DNA from: Pedobacter xixiisoli
GTDB lineage: Bacteria > Bacteroidota > Bacteroidia > Sphingobacteriales > Sphingobacteriaceae
Assembly (NCBI RefSeq): GCF_900215335.1
Contig: NZ_OCMT01000003.1
Coordinates: 806,001-870,000 of the forward strand
Direction: 5' to 3'
DNA: 64,000 nt
Part shown: one piece after another, positions 27,090-36,337 of the stretch
Layout of the letters: every line of letters starts with the position of its first letter
How positions within the stretch are numbered: the stretch's first letter is position 1
Translations under genes and position numbers: made by a program
Notes under the pieces: generated by a model
The model's input: only the letters and a program-made list of their open reading frames with translations
Databases searched by the model: none
Told to the model about the DNA's origin: nothing

Positions 27090-27548
27090 TTAAACGCCAA
27101 ACTGTTTCAAGTGATGATCTAGGTGTTTGTAAAACATATTGTTCCATTCATTGTCGCTCAATGGCCCAAACGAGTGCGACATTTTGCCATCGAATATGTA
27201 GGCGCCTAGTACTTGGGTTTCTCTAATGTAATCTACCAAACGTTGCTTTTCCGCTTCAAAATCTTTCTCATCACTGATTAAAAATGCAGGCGCCGTTTTA
27301 GAATTTTTCGAATAAGGCTTGTCGCTAACTACAGCCTTCTTTATAAAATTTTTGAGAATAAATCCCATAAAGAAATTAGGCTTTGCATGTTTATCTGTGT
27401 ATACCATTTCGTAGGCAACACAGCAATGCGCAAACATTTGAGCTGCATTCATTTTGCCCCATAAAGGTTGGGATACTGGTGTTAGTTTTTCTATTCTTCC
27501 GATAACCTCTTCGGCTACTTCTTTGGTAAAGATGTTAGGTAAATCCAT
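27090..27548 (-). CDS. DUF1569 (DinB-like four-helix) protein
   Basis: A 152-residue cytoplasmic protein of the DUF1569 branch of the DinB/YfiT four-helix-bundle superfamily. Blocks seen are PLWGKMNAAQMFAHCCVAYEM, NFFMGFILKNFIKKAV, AYIFDGKMSHSFGPLSDNEW and FYKHLDHHLKQFGV. The histidines in the AHC and KHLDHH blocks are the expected metal ligands. Biochemical role unknown; some superfamily members are thiol-dependent transferases. It lies between the effector-binding-domain gene and an esterase gene. Confidence 0.88.
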   Translation of the reverse strand: MDLPNIFTKEVAEEVIGRIEKLTPVSQPLWGKMNAAQMFAHCCVAYEMVYTDKHAKPNFFMGFILKNFIKKAVVSDKPYSKNSKTAPAFLISDEKDFEAEKQRLVDYIRETQVLGAYIFDGKMSHSFGPLSDNEWNNMFYKHLDHHLKQFGV

Positions 27549-27587
27549 TTTTTACTAGTTGGGGCATATCATCGTATGCCCTTACAA

Positions 27588-28364
27588 TTATTTTTTATTT
27601 GACAGCAACCAAGGTAGCAATTCTGGCTCTGCAAAAGCACTATCCCAGCTGTTGTGATTTGCTTTTAAATATACAGTGAATTTTGGTTCATTACCCAACT
27701 TTTTTAATTCTCGATACACACCATGCGAAAACTGCGGCGTAACTACATCATCCAAACCACCGTGGAAAATCCAAAGTGGAACATGCTTGTATTTTTTAGC
27801 ATTTTTTACATTATCGCCACCACAAATAGCAAAAGCTGCTGCAAAGGTTCTTGGTTTTCTTCTTAAAATTTCGAAGGTTCCCATGCCGCCCATAGATAAA
27901 CCGCCAACGTAAATTCTACTAGGATCAACGTAAGCGTTTTTAAAATATTGGTCTGTAAATTGAAGTAACAGACTCATCGCTTTGGTAGGTTCGCCACCTT
28001 TCACAAAAGTGAAGAAACGCTTGGTGTTTACTGTATCTATTTCTACATTGGCCCAATAACTACTTTGACTACATTGTGGGAAAATAGTAATCACTTCGTT
28101 GCTATTCCTGAAGTTTTCGTTGAGGAATAACTTGGCGCCATTAGCTAGTTGTCTTTCATTGTCGCTACCACTTTCTCCTCTTCCATGCAGAAAAAGTACA
28201 ACAGGATATTTTTTACCAGTATCGAAGTTTTTGGGGTAGAGGATTCGATATTTTAAGGTGTCGCCATTGCTGGTAAATTCTTCCTTTTTAAATAGGGAAA
28301 GGTCTTGTGCAAAGGTGTTGATTGCAAGGAAGAATAAAAGAATTAGAATACTTGTTCTTTTCAT
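27588..28364 (-). CDS. Secreted alpha/beta-hydrolase (phospholipase/carboxylesterase-like)
   Basis: A 258-residue secreted serine hydrolase with signal MKRTSILILLFFLAINTFAQ. It has the alpha/beta-hydrolase oxyanion region VVLFLHGRGESGSDN and the nucleophile elbow G-L-S157-M-G-G. The probable acid is D205 or D206 (FHGGLDDVV) and the probable base is H237 (KANHNSWD). The overall form resembles predicted peptidases or feruloyl-esterase-like proteins near carbohydrate loci. It precedes a long perfect hairpin and a dispersed repeat, which separate it from the PUL on its upstream side. Confidence 0.9.
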   Translation of the reverse strand: MKRTSILILLFFLAINTFAQDLSLFKKEEFTSNGDTLKYRILYPKNFDTGKKYPVVLFLHGRGESGSDNERQLANGAKLFLNENFRNSNEVITIFPQCSQSSYWANVEIDTVNTKRFFTFVKGGEPTKAMSLLLQFTDQYFKNAYVDPSRIYVGGLSMGGMGTFEILRRKPRTFAAAFAICGGDNVKNAKKYKHVPLWIFHGGLDDVVTPQFSHGVYRELKKLGNEPKFTVYLKANHNSWDSAFAEPELLPWLLSNKK

Positions 28365-28401
28365 CGCGTAATGGTTTAGAAAGATTGCCTCTTTTGGGAT
28401 A

Positions 28402-28436
28402 AAGACTTACGAAGTTTTTAAAACTTCGTAAGTCTT
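28402..28436. terminator. 17-bp perfect hairpin downstream of the GH3 gene
   Basis: Arms AAGACTTACGAAGTTTT (28402-28418) and AAAACTTCGTAAGTCTT (28420-28436) are exactly complementary. It lies in the gap between the GH3 gene at the end of the PUL and the esterase gene. It can act as a terminator in either direction, although it may also be a member of a dispersed repeat family. Confidence 0.7.
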
Positions 28437-28446
28437 CAATATGTCT

Positions 28447-28540
28447 TCATTGCGAGCTTTGCGAAGCAATCTTTCATGCTAATATATTTTAAGTCATTAG
28501 TCGAACAATGAAATAGAGATTCCTCGTTCCTCGGAATGAC
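28447..28540. repeat. TCATTGCGAG...GGAATGAC dispersed repeat
   Basis: Starts TCATTGCGAGCTTTGCGAAG and ends CCTCGTTCCTCGGAATGA, a divergent member of the TCATTTCG-type family seen at 8373, 11382 and 42601. It lies immediately behind the GH3 stop codon (28549). Confidence 0.6.
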
Positions 28541-28548
28541 AAAAAGGA

Positions 28549-30837
28549 TTACTTCACTAATTTAAAATTAACTTCCTTTACATCTCTGGAGTTTGGCCCG
28601 ATAAATAATTTAAAGTCGCCAGGTTCAGCTACAAATTTCAAGTCAGAGTTATAAAATTTAAGGTCTTCTTCAGTAATTTTAAAAGTAACATCTTTAGATT
28701 CACCCGCTATTAAGCTTACTTTTTGGAAACCTTTTAATTCTTTAACTGGCCTTGTGATGCTACCAACCAAATCTCTAGTATACAATTGTACTACTTCTTT
28801 ACCATCATACTTGCCATTGTTGGTTAATTTCACCGTAGCGGTAATCGATTTACCTTTTGATAAAGTATTTGAGCTTAATTTAATATCTCCGAAAGTGAAG
28901 TTAGTATAGCTCAATCCATAACCAAAAGGATAAAGAGGATCGTTAGTAACATCTAAATAATTAGAACGGAACTTGGTGAACTTTCCATGCTCTGGTCTGC
29001 CCGTGTTTTTGTGGCTATAATAAAGTGGCACTTGACCCACATTTTGAGGGAAGGTTGCGGTTAATTTTCCAGAAGGATTTACATCGCCGAACAAAACATC
29101 AGCAATAGAATTTCCAGCCTCACTGCCAGGGAACCAAACATTTAAAATGGCTGGTAAATTTTCATTCTCCCATTTCAAAGCTAAAGGTCTACCGGTAAAT
29201 AAAACCAATACCACAGGTTTGCCCGTTTTAGCCAATTCTTTCAATAAATTCTTTTGCGTTTCTGGAATTTCGATATTGGTCACGCTGCTGCTTTCGCCAC
29301 TAAATTCAGAACCTTCGCCCATTACGGCCACAACTACATCAGATTTTTTGGCCACTTCTAAAGCCTCTTTAATCATTTCAGCTTCTGTTCTAGAGTCACG
29401 TTTGTACGTTGGGTTATGAACGTTCACATAACGATGTTCCATTACAGAGTCTGCCAAGAAGTTAGCCCCACGAGCGGTTAAAATTTTAGCGTTATTGCCT
29501 AAAGCATTTTTCAAACCTTGTAAAACGGTTACAGATTGATCTAACAACGCTGCTACGCTCCAAGTTCCGTACATATTGGCGGTATTATCTGCCAATGGAC
29601 CAACTAGACCAATAGTGCCAGATTTCTTTAAAGGCAAAGTGTTGTTGCTATTTTTCAAAAGCACAAAACTTTCTGCCGCGATTTCTCTTGCCACTTGACG
29701 ATTTTCAGGAGTAAATACTTCTTTCGCGGCTCTAGTTGGGTCACAGAATTTATATGGATCGGTAAATAAACCTAATTTGTACTTCGCTTCAAGGATTAAC
29801 CTACAAGCACGGTTAATTTGTTCAACAGTAACTTTTTTCTCCGCTAACGATTTTTTTAAGGTGGTTAAAAATCCATCACCAACCATATCCATATCTACGC
29901 CAGCGTTTAAAGCCAAAGCAGAAACGTTCTGCAAATCGCCCATACCATGCTCAATCATTTCTGGGATACCCGTGTAATCTGTAACTACAAAGCCTTTAAA
30001 ACCCCATTCTTTACGCAAAACATCAGTCATTAACCATTTGCTTGCGGTAGCTGGAATGCCTTCAACTTCGTTAAATGAAGCCATGATACTAGCAGAACCC
30101 GCATCAATAGCTGCCTTGTATGGAGGTAAATATTCATTGTACATTCTCACACGGCTCATATCTACTGTGTTGTAATCTCTACCTGCTTCGCCAGCACCAT
30201 AAAGTGCATAGTGTTTTACACAAGCTAAAATCTCATTATTGGCTTGCAGCTTGCCTTGGTAGCCAGTCACCATTGCTTTCGCAATTTGAGAACCCAAATA
30301 AGGGTCTTCGCCACTTCCTTCAGAAATACGGCCCCAACGTGGGTCTCTAGAAATATCCACCATAGGCGAAAATGTCCAATTGATGCCGCTTGCACTTGCT
30401 TCGATAGCTCCAATTCTCGCTGATTTTTTAATGGCATCCATATCCCAAGTGGCACTAATGCCCAAAGGAATTGGAAATACGGTGTGATAGCCGTGAATGA
30501 CATCCATGCCAAACAACAATGGAATTTTCAGGCGGCTATTTTCTACTGCAACTTGCTGTACGGCTTTAATTTTATCGACTCCTTTGATGTTAAACAAACC
30601 ACCTACTTGACCGGCTTTAATTTTTTTGCTAATATCTGAGCTACTTGCCTGACCAGTAGTAATATCTCCTGAACTAGGTAGGTTCAACTGTCCAATCTTT
30701 TCGTCTACTGTCATTTTTGACATTAGATTGGTAATAAATGTGTCCATTTTTTGCTTTTCGGTGCTCACTGTTTTTTTCTGTTGAGCAAAAGCAGGTAAGG
30801 TTAAGGCTGCGGCAAGTGCTATAAAAATCTTCTTCAT
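28549..30837 (-). CDS. Beta-glucosidase, GH3 (BglX-like)
   Basis: A 762-residue periplasmic GH3 enzyme with signal MKKIFIALAAALTLPAFAQ. The (beta/alpha)8 domain has LLFGMDVIHGYHTVFPIPLG and ACVKHYALYG. The catalytic nucleophile D287 lies in GFVVTDYTG. The alpha/beta sandwich domain (from about 390) and the C-terminal fibronectin type III-like domain (about 660-755) are complete. As the last gene of the PUL it should release glucose from oligosaccharides made by the two GH144-type enzymes. The Bacteroides BT_3567 GH3, specific for beta-1,2-glucooligosaccharides, sits beside a GH144 gene, so that specificity is likely but inferred. Confidence 0.93.
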   Translation of the reverse strand: MKKIFIALAAALTLPAFAQQKKTVSTEKQKMDTFITNLMSKMTVDEKIGQLNLPSSGDITTGQASSSDISKKIKAGQVGGLFNIKGVDKIKAVQQVAVENSRLKIPLLFGMDVIHGYHTVFPIPLGISATWDMDAIKKSARIGAIEASASGINWTFSPMVDISRDPRWGRISEGSGEDPYLGSQIAKAMVTGYQGKLQANNEILACVKHYALYGAGEAGRDYNTVDMSRVRMYNEYLPPYKAAIDAGSASIMASFNEVEGIPATASKWLMTDVLRKEWGFKGFVVTDYTGIPEMIEHGMGDLQNVSALALNAGVDMDMVGDGFLTTLKKSLAEKKVTVEQINRACRLILEAKYKLGLFTDPYKFCDPTRAAKEVFTPENRQVAREIAAESFVLLKNSNNTLPLKKSGTIGLVGPLADNTANMYGTWSVAALLDQSVTVLQGLKNALGNNAKILTARGANFLADSVMEHRYVNVHNPTYKRDSRTEAEMIKEALEVAKKSDVVVAVMGEGSEFSGESSSVTNIEIPETQKNLLKELAKTGKPVVLVLFTGRPLALKWENENLPAILNVWFPGSEAGNSIADVLFGDVNPSGKLTATFPQNVGQVPLYYSHKNTGRPEHGKFTKFRSNYLDVTNDPLYPFGYGLSYTNFTFGDIKLSSNTLSKGKSITATVKLTNNGKYDGKEVVQLYTRDLVGSITRPVKELKGFQKVSLIAGESKDVTFKITEEDLKFYNSDLKFVAEPGDFKLFIGPNSRDVKEVNFKLVK

Positions 30838-30843
30838 GTATAT

Positions 30844-32169
30844 CTATTTTGAGTAGGTGAAACCTAGTTTTGTTAATCCTTGTTGTATTTCTGGGGCACT
30901 CATGAACAGGTTCCACAATAGTCCAGTACGACCATTTTCTATCATCACTACAATTGGACCTTGGTCGATGCCTAAATATCTTTTTGGATACCAATTCGCG
31001 GTTTCGCTATAAGCATCGTAAAAGCCAAATTCGCCCCAAACTTTATCTTTCATGTTTTCATACAAATTTCTAATCACTTGCATACTTTCTTTTGGCGTAT
31101 ATGGGTAAGAAGAAAGTGCTGCCGTTGGCGTTATTACCCCAAAATCTTCGTTTGGCATGTGCGCTGCATAGCCTTTAACCGAATAACTTGCTGTCATTCC
31201 CCACGAGTTTTTGCCATAACCTTTAAATCCTTTAGGGTTGGCAATGGCATAATCGTAGTTAATTAAGGTGTGGTTTCTGTTCTCTTGCCAGTAATCTGCG
31301 TATTTATCTTTCAAGCCTTTCGGATTTAAGCCTAAGTAAGAGTAATGTGCCCAGAAAAGTGGTCCCACGCTTTCGCCAACTACATTGTGTTTTAATTTAA
31401 TGGGATGGCCATACATAGCAATGTCGGTGTTAATTGCACCGTTTTTAGCCCAACCTTGGTGATAAACTTCAGCAGGAACACCGTGGGTAGGGGAGCAGGC
31501 AGCCATCACGTAGGTGATTAAACACTCGTTGTAACCTGTAATGGCAAAATTCATTTTCCAAGCAGACTTTGGCGACCAGTGCCAGTAGATGACGTTTTTG
31601 TTGTTTTGTCTATAGAAATCCCATTCAATGCCTTTCCAAAGTTCATCGGCTTTTTGCGCCAATACTTTTTCTTCGGCATTGCCATTTTGATAATACTGAC
31701 GTAAAGTTACTAAGGCCTGTGCCAAGAAAGAGGTTTCCACAATATCTCCGGCATCATCATCTTTTCCAAACTCTTTTGCTTTACCAGAGGGATGCATCCA
31801 ATGTGCCCAAGCACCATGAAATCTATCGGCTTTTGCCAAAAAATCTAAGCCTTTTTTAAGATGGGCGTAACCCTCCTCTCTGGTGATGAATTTGCGTTCA
31901 ATAGCTACAATGGTTCCCATGATACCGAAGCCGCTGGCACCAGTAGCGATAATGTTTTTATCATTTTCTGGATACACACCATCAACATGGTAACGTTCTC
32001 TAGCCAAGCCAGAGGTTGGTTCTGCACCTTCATAAAAGTACTTGTAAGTTTGACGTTGTACTTCAGTTAAAAGTTCATCGTCGCTTAGTTGTTTTACATT
32101 ATTGCTCGTTTTACTGACGGAGCAACTTCCTAATAGGGCAAAGATTGGGATCAATAATTTAAGTTTCAT
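30844..32169 (-). CDS. GH144-type (glucoamylase-like, PF10091) lipoprotein glucanase
   Basis: A 441-residue lipoprotein (lipobox LGSC, C16) with an (alpha/alpha)6-barrel domain of the glycoamylase/GH144 family. Characterised members hydrolyse beta-1,2-glucans. Signature blocks are TYKYFYEGAEPTSGLARERY, GASGFGIMGTIVAIERKFI, ADRFHGAWAHWMHPSG, GDIVETSFLAQALVTLRQYY and YLGIDQGPIVVMIENGRTG. It is 6 bp from the GH3 gene and 102 bp downstream of a paralogue (32272-33933). Cell-surface or periplasmic facing cannot be decided; the residues after C16 are SVSK, without an obvious surface-export acidic signal. Confidence 0.88.
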   Translation of the reverse strand: MKLKLLIPIFALLGSCSVSKTSNNVKQLSDDELLTEVQRQTYKYFYEGAEPTSGLARERYHVDGVYPENDKNIIATGASGFGIMGTIVAIERKFITREEGYAHLKKGLDFLAKADRFHGAWAHWMHPSGKAKEFGKDDDAGDIVETSFLAQALVTLRQYYQNGNAEEKVLAQKADELWKGIEWDFYRQNNKNVIYWHWSPKSAWKMNFAITGYNECLITYVMAACSPTHGVPAEVYHQGWAKNGAINTDIAMYGHPIKLKHNVVGESVGPLFWAHYSYLGLNPKGLKDKYADYWQENRNHTLINYDYAIANPKGFKGYGKNSWGMTASYSVKGYAAHMPNEDFGVITPTAALSSYPYTPKESMQVIRNLYENMKDKVWGEFGFYDAYSETANWYPKRYLGIDQGPIVVMIENGRTGLLWNLFMSAPEIQQGLTKLGFTYSK

Positions 32170-32271
32170 TTGTGTGTATTTATGTTTTCAGTTGTCAAAT
32201 GGAGCCTCAGGATTAACAAGGTTTTTGGTTTTGATTGCAATCCTTTCGGGTTCATTTGTGTGTGTTATGTG

Positions 32272-33933
32272 TTAAAGGTTCGGGCTAGAGAAACCTAACT
32301 TCCCCATTCCGGATTTAATTTCTGGTGCGCTCATGAGTAGGTTCCAAAGTAATTTACTTCTGTGATTTTCTATCATGATAATAATTGGACCTTGGTCTAT
32401 CGCCAAATGCGAACTGGCAAACCAAGGGTCGTTAAGGTTAAAAGCATCTACAAATCCATATTCCTTCCAAATTTTGTCGCCTAGTTTATAATAAAAAAAC
32501 TTCAGTGCCGCCATAGATTGGGTTGGCGTATACGGAAACGAAGCTAAAGCTGCCGTTGGAGCAATTACGCCTCGGTCGTTGGTTGGCGAGCTTGCTGTAT
32601 AGCCGTTAGGAATATCACTAGCTGTTAAACCCCAACAATTGGCACTGTAACCATTATGCTTAGCAGGATTAGCTACACAATAATTATAGTTAATCATCGC
32701 ATGTGCTTTGTTCTGTGTCTCATAATTTGCATAGGCATCAGTTAATCCGTTAGGGTTAATGCCTAGAAATGAATAGTGAGCTAAAAACAGTGGACCGCCG
32801 CTTGCCTCACCTAAAGGTAATTGCACACCGTAATAAGTATTTCCGTTTCTCATGGTTCCATTTCTGGCCCAACCTTCATCGTAAACTGTTTTTGAAATAG
32901 CATAAGTAGGGGAAGAAGTAGCCAAAATGTAGGTGATTAAACACTCGTTCCAGCCTTGTATTTTTAAGTTCATATCCCAATTAAAGGTTGGGCTCCAGTG
33001 CCAAGTTAATGAGTTTGCACCGTTGCGGTACCAGTTCCATTCTACTTGGTTATATAATGTAGTGATGTCGTTTCTTAAGTTGGTTTCTGCTGTACTAGCG
33101 CCATCAAAATATTGACGGGCAGTAAGCAAGCCAGCCATGAGTAGAGAAGTTTCTACCAAATCGCCGCCATTGTCTTTTGCGCTAAATGCGATTGCTTTTC
33201 CTGTGTTTCCATCTATCCAGTGCGAATAGGCTCCGTGGAAACGGTCGGCAGTTTTTAGGAAATTTACGATTTTCTGTACCCTCGCCAGTCCATCAGCTCT
33301 GGTAATAAAATTGCGATGAATGCCTGTTACCATGGCCATTACACCAAATCCTGAGCCGCCAGAGGTTACTGTGTTGCCAGAGGTATTTCTTTCTCTAGCC
33401 ATGCCACTTGTTGGATGGCCAAAATCCCAAAAATACTTGAAGGTTTGTTGTTGAACAAGCGTAAGTAATTCTTCGTCGCTTATTCTGGGAAATTTGTCGG
33501 TGTCGCTAACCGTTGTTACTAAGGTTAATTCTACACTCGACTGTAGTTTTTCTCCTTTTGCGTTTAATAACCCAGTACTCACGTTTAATATATAACGTGT
33601 TAAACTTTGTAATGCAGGTTGGATTACTATGGTTTTATTGCTGTTTTCAAGCGAAGAATTAAAGTTTACAGTAGTACCATTTCCATCTACCAATCGTACA
33701 TTTCCGTTAATAGAAGATGGATTGATATCTGATGAGAAGGTAATCTTTATGATTGGAGAATTGTTAACGCCATAATATGAGAAACCATTAAAAACATCAT
33801 TAACTTTTAATTCAGCAAATGAGTAGGTTGATGGAACAACCACTGGAGGTGGAGTAGTTGCTGGATTATCGCTCTTTTTACACGAGCTAATACCAATAGA
33901 TATTAATAGAATGTAATAAATAAACCTGTTCAT
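32272..33933 (-). CDS. GH144-type lipoprotein glucanase with N-terminal Ig-like domain
   Basis: A 553-residue lipoprotein (MNRFIYYILLISIGISSCKK, C18). The ATG at 33933 is chosen because it directly begins the signal; 33948 and 33939 are alternatives. An SbsA-type Ig-like domain (about 40-130, with NSPIIKITFSSDINPSSING) precedes the catalytic domain (about 145-548). The catalytic blocks parallel the neighbour: TFKYFWDFGHPTSGMARER, GGSGFGVMAMVTGIHRNFI, ADRFHGAYSHWIDGNTGK and AIDQGPIIIMIENHRS. It is probably the surface endo-acting member of the pair, while the shorter paralogue acts on the products (inference). Its leader contains a hairpin. Confidence 0.88.
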   Translation of the reverse strand: MNRFIYYILLISIGISSCKKSDNPATTPPPVVVPSTYSFAELKVNDVFNGFSYYGVNNSPIIKITFSSDINPSSINGNVRLVDGNGTTVNFNSSLENSNKTIVIQPALQSLTRYILNVSTGLLNAKGEKLQSSVELTLVTTVSDTDKFPRISDEELLTLVQQQTFKYFWDFGHPTSGMARERNTSGNTVTSGGSGFGVMAMVTGIHRNFITRADGLARVQKIVNFLKTADRFHGAYSHWIDGNTGKAIAFSAKDNGGDLVETSLLMAGLLTARQYFDGASTAETNLRNDITTLYNQVEWNWYRNGANSLTWHWSPTFNWDMNLKIQGWNECLITYILATSSPTYAISKTVYDEGWARNGTMRNGNTYYGVQLPLGEASGGPLFLAHYSFLGINPNGLTDAYANYETQNKAHAMINYNYCVANPAKHNGYSANCWGLTASDIPNGYTASSPTNDRGVIAPTAALASFPYTPTQSMAALKFFYYKLGDKIWKEYGFVDAFNLNDPWFASSHLAIDQGPIIIMIENHRSKLLWNLLMSAPEIKSGMGKLGFSSPNL

Positions 33934-33946
33934 ATGCATAAATTTC

Positions 33947-33974
33947 AAGAGGACTGTTTTTAGGCAGTCCTCTT
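33947..33974 (-). terminator. Hairpin/attenuator between LamG and GH144 genes
   Basis: Arms AAGAGGACTG (33947-33956) and CAGTCCTCTT (33965-33974) are perfectly paired. On the minus strand the stem ends 13 nt before the 33933 ATG and 20 nt after the LamG stop. It could end part of the SusC-SusD-LamG transcripts and so keep surface-binding proteins more abundant than the enzymes. Confidence 0.7.
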
Positions 33975-33994
33975 AATTAAAATAACGAAGAGAT

Positions 33995-34819
33995 TTATTT
34001 TCCTCTTCCTTCTAGTTTCACTAAAGAACTTACTTCAATATCTGATAATGCTTTGTCGTAAAGTCGCACCTCATCAATTTTCCCAGTTAAGAAACTTGCC
34101 CAACCTTGAGCAGAAGCTCCACTCGTTTGACTAGGTGAAGTTTGGAACTGAACAGTGCCAAAAACAACGTTTCCTGTATCTGTCCAAGCTAATGGACCAG
34201 TTAAACCAGTTACTGTTCCTGCACCTACTCTAGATCCATTCACGTATACCTTAACAGTGCTTGTTGTAGCATCGTAAGAAACTGCTAGCGCAATCCATTT
34301 GTTAAATAAGCCTGCAACTTTGTCAAGTGCATAAGTTTTATCGCCATTTTTATTGATATGGATTCTGAGCTTACCATCTTCATTAGTACTTCCATTTTCA
34401 ATGAAAATTTCCAAATTACCCCAAAATTGAGTGGTATTAGATAAACTAAATACACCTAATATGCCGCTGGAAGGCGGTGGAGTATTAATCCATTCTGTAA
34501 GTGTAAAACTTTGAAGACTTTTAACTTTTGCAGATGGCTGAGTTAATACATAGCTATTCAGTGCACCTTGAAAAGCTTGTTTTTTGATACCGGCATCAAT
34601 AGAGGTGCCTTTATTTGTTCCAGCAGTTTTAGAAACACTATCAATTAAGTTACCATCGAAAGACCAATGTGCTACTAGGTTGCTAGGCGCAATTTGGCTA
34701 GAAGCCGTGTATCCGCTAATATTTAGTGGAGGTGCATAACTAGCTGGATCAAAATCTTTTTGACAGGCAGTTAATGAGCTAACTGCTGCCGCTATAAATA
34801 GAAAATATTTTGTTTTCAT
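33995..34819 (-). CDS. LamG-domain lipoprotein, probable surface glycan-binding protein
   Basis: A 274-residue lipoprotein (lipobox LTAC, C19) with one LamG/concanavalin-like domain over about residues 48-265. Supporting blocks are LVAHWSFDGNLIDSVS, FTLTEWINTPP, GLFNKWIALAVSYDATTSTVKVYVNG and GKIDEVRLYDKALSDIEV. It lies 19 bp behind the SusD gene, the position usually occupied by SusE- or SGBP-like glycan-binding lipoproteins. A binding role is inferred; no catalytic motif is evident. Confidence 0.88.
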   Translation of the reverse strand: MKTKYFLFIAAAVSSLTACQKDFDPASYAPPLNISGYTASSQIAPSNLVAHWSFDGNLIDSVSKTAGTNKGTSIDAGIKKQAFQGALNSYVLTQPSAKVKSLQSFTLTEWINTPPPSSGILGVFSLSNTTQFWGNLEIFIENGSTNEDGKLRIHINKNGDKTYALDKVAGLFNKWIALAVSYDATTSTVKVYVNGSRVGAGTVTGLTGPLAWTDTGNVVFGTVQFQTSPSQTSGASAQGWASFLTGKIDEVRLYDKALSDIEVSSLVKLEGRGK

Positions 34820-34838
34820 TCTTTTGTCTTTTGTTGAA

Positions 34839-36326
34839 TTAATAACCGAAATTTTGAGTTAACTTTCCAGCGCTTTTATCTCTCTCAGTTTCAGGAATTG
34901 GCCAAACTTCATTTTTATTAGCTTTCCATCCTTTAGGACCGAATACTTCAGCTCCACGTCCTTGTCTAATCACGTCGAAATAACGGTCGTATTCCATTGC
35001 TAATTCAACTTGTCTCTCTTTCCAAATAGCTTTTCTTAATTCTACCTTGTCGTTTGTGGTTACATCTGGTAATACTCCAGCAATGCCACCTCTAGCACGA
35101 GCTCTAACTCTATTTAAAGATGTTTTAGCTTGAGCAGGTAGATTTAACTCGTTCGCTGCCTCGGCATTCATTAACAATACATCTGCAAAACGGATTACCC
35201 TTACATTTTGATCTGCTCCTGGGTTAAAGCCCGTTACAATATAACTGAATGGAACATAAGCTTTTTCGTTATACATTGCGTTATCAGCTGAATTAGAAAT
35301 CGCATCGCCTTGAGGTGTGATTTCCCCTCTATAAAGCACTGTTGCGTTAAGCCTAACATCACCAGGTTCAAAAGCAGCAACCAATGCAGGTGTAGGTACA
35401 TTAAATCCCCATCCAAGATCTGGTGTATTGCTACGTGCACCTTGTACCTGACTGTATTGAGAGTTAGATGCGTCTTTATTGTTTAGTAATAGATTACATT
35501 GAATCTCAAAAACAGATTCTATATTGTTTTCGTTATTGATACGAAAGCTCTGTTGGAAATTCGGATGCAAATCATAACCTAACGTCATTACGGTGTTGGT
35601 TAAAGAAAGTACCTTGTCCCATTTGGCTTGGTACATCGCAACCTTTGCATGTAATGACATAGCAGCACCTCTAGTAGCTCTACCTACGTCAGCAGCTGGG
35701 TAGCTTGGAGGAAGCACTGCTGCAGCCTCATCTAAATCTTTTTCAATAGCTGCCCAAACTTGTGCTTTAGGTGTTCTTGGTATGTTGAATTCTGATGCGT
35801 CTTTTGGTACAGTTAACCTTAGCGGAACGTCGCCAAAAGCACGTACAAGTCTAAAATAAGAGTATGCTCTAACGAACTTTGCTTCCGCTAAATAGCGAGC
35901 TTTTAAGCCTGCGTCCATGTTAATGCTAGGTATATTGTCTAACACAGCATTACATAAATTGATATTTTGGTACTGTGCTTCCCAAAAACCACCTAATTGT
36001 CCTTGTGTTGATGTTACAGTAAAGTTGTCAAAAAGATTCATGTAATCTGAATCATTTGCTGAACTGCCTTTTTCTGCTTCATCAGAACCTATGCTTTCAA
36101 TTGCTATAGCAGGGAAAGCAGTATTTCCCCAAGATCTAAGGTTGCCATAAATTGAATTTACAGCTTTCGCAGCATCTTCCTGATTTCGCCAAAAATCAGT
36201 AGCGGGTTGTTTGGCTTGAGGAGGTACGTCTAAAAAGCTTTTTTGACAAGAAGATAAGACAAGCGCAGAGCTCATCACTATTACGCCGATCTTTTGTATA
36301 TATGATTTTTTATAATTTGTTTTCAT
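34839..36326 (-). CDS. SusD/RagB-family nutrient-binding lipoprotein
   Basis: A 495-residue outer-surface lipoprotein (lipobox LSSC, C27, followed by QKSFLD as in many SusD proteins). SusD hallmarks are present: an N-terminal TPR-rich part with FWRNQEDAAKAVNSIYG, YRLVRAFGDVPL-like SYFRLVRAFGDVPLRLTVP, and a C-terminal RFADVLLMNAEAANEL and WKERQVELAMEYDRYFDVIR block. It caps the SusC transporter encoded 11 bp upstream and delivers the oligosaccharide ligand. Confidence 0.95.
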   Translation of the reverse strand: MKTNYKKSYIQKIGVIVMSSALVLSSCQKSFLDVPPQAKQPATDFWRNQEDAAKAVNSIYGNLRSWGNTAFPAIAIESIGSDEAEKGSSANDSDYMNLFDNFTVTSTQGQLGGFWEAQYQNINLCNAVLDNIPSINMDAGLKARYLAEAKFVRAYSYFRLVRAFGDVPLRLTVPKDASEFNIPRTPKAQVWAAIEKDLDEAAAVLPPSYPAADVGRATRGAAMSLHAKVAMYQAKWDKVLSLTNTVMTLGYDLHPNFQQSFRINNENNIESVFEIQCNLLLNNKDASNSQYSQVQGARSNTPDLGWGFNVPTPALVAAFEPGDVRLNATVLYRGEITPQGDAISNSADNAMYNEKAYVPFSYIVTGFNPGADQNVRVIRFADVLLMNAEAANELNLPAQAKTSLNRVRARARGGIAGVLPDVTTNDKVELRKAIWKERQVELAMEYDRYFDVIRQGRGAEVFGPKGWKANKNEVWPIPETERDKSAGKLTQNFGY

Positions 36327-36337
36327 CGCTGTTGAGT

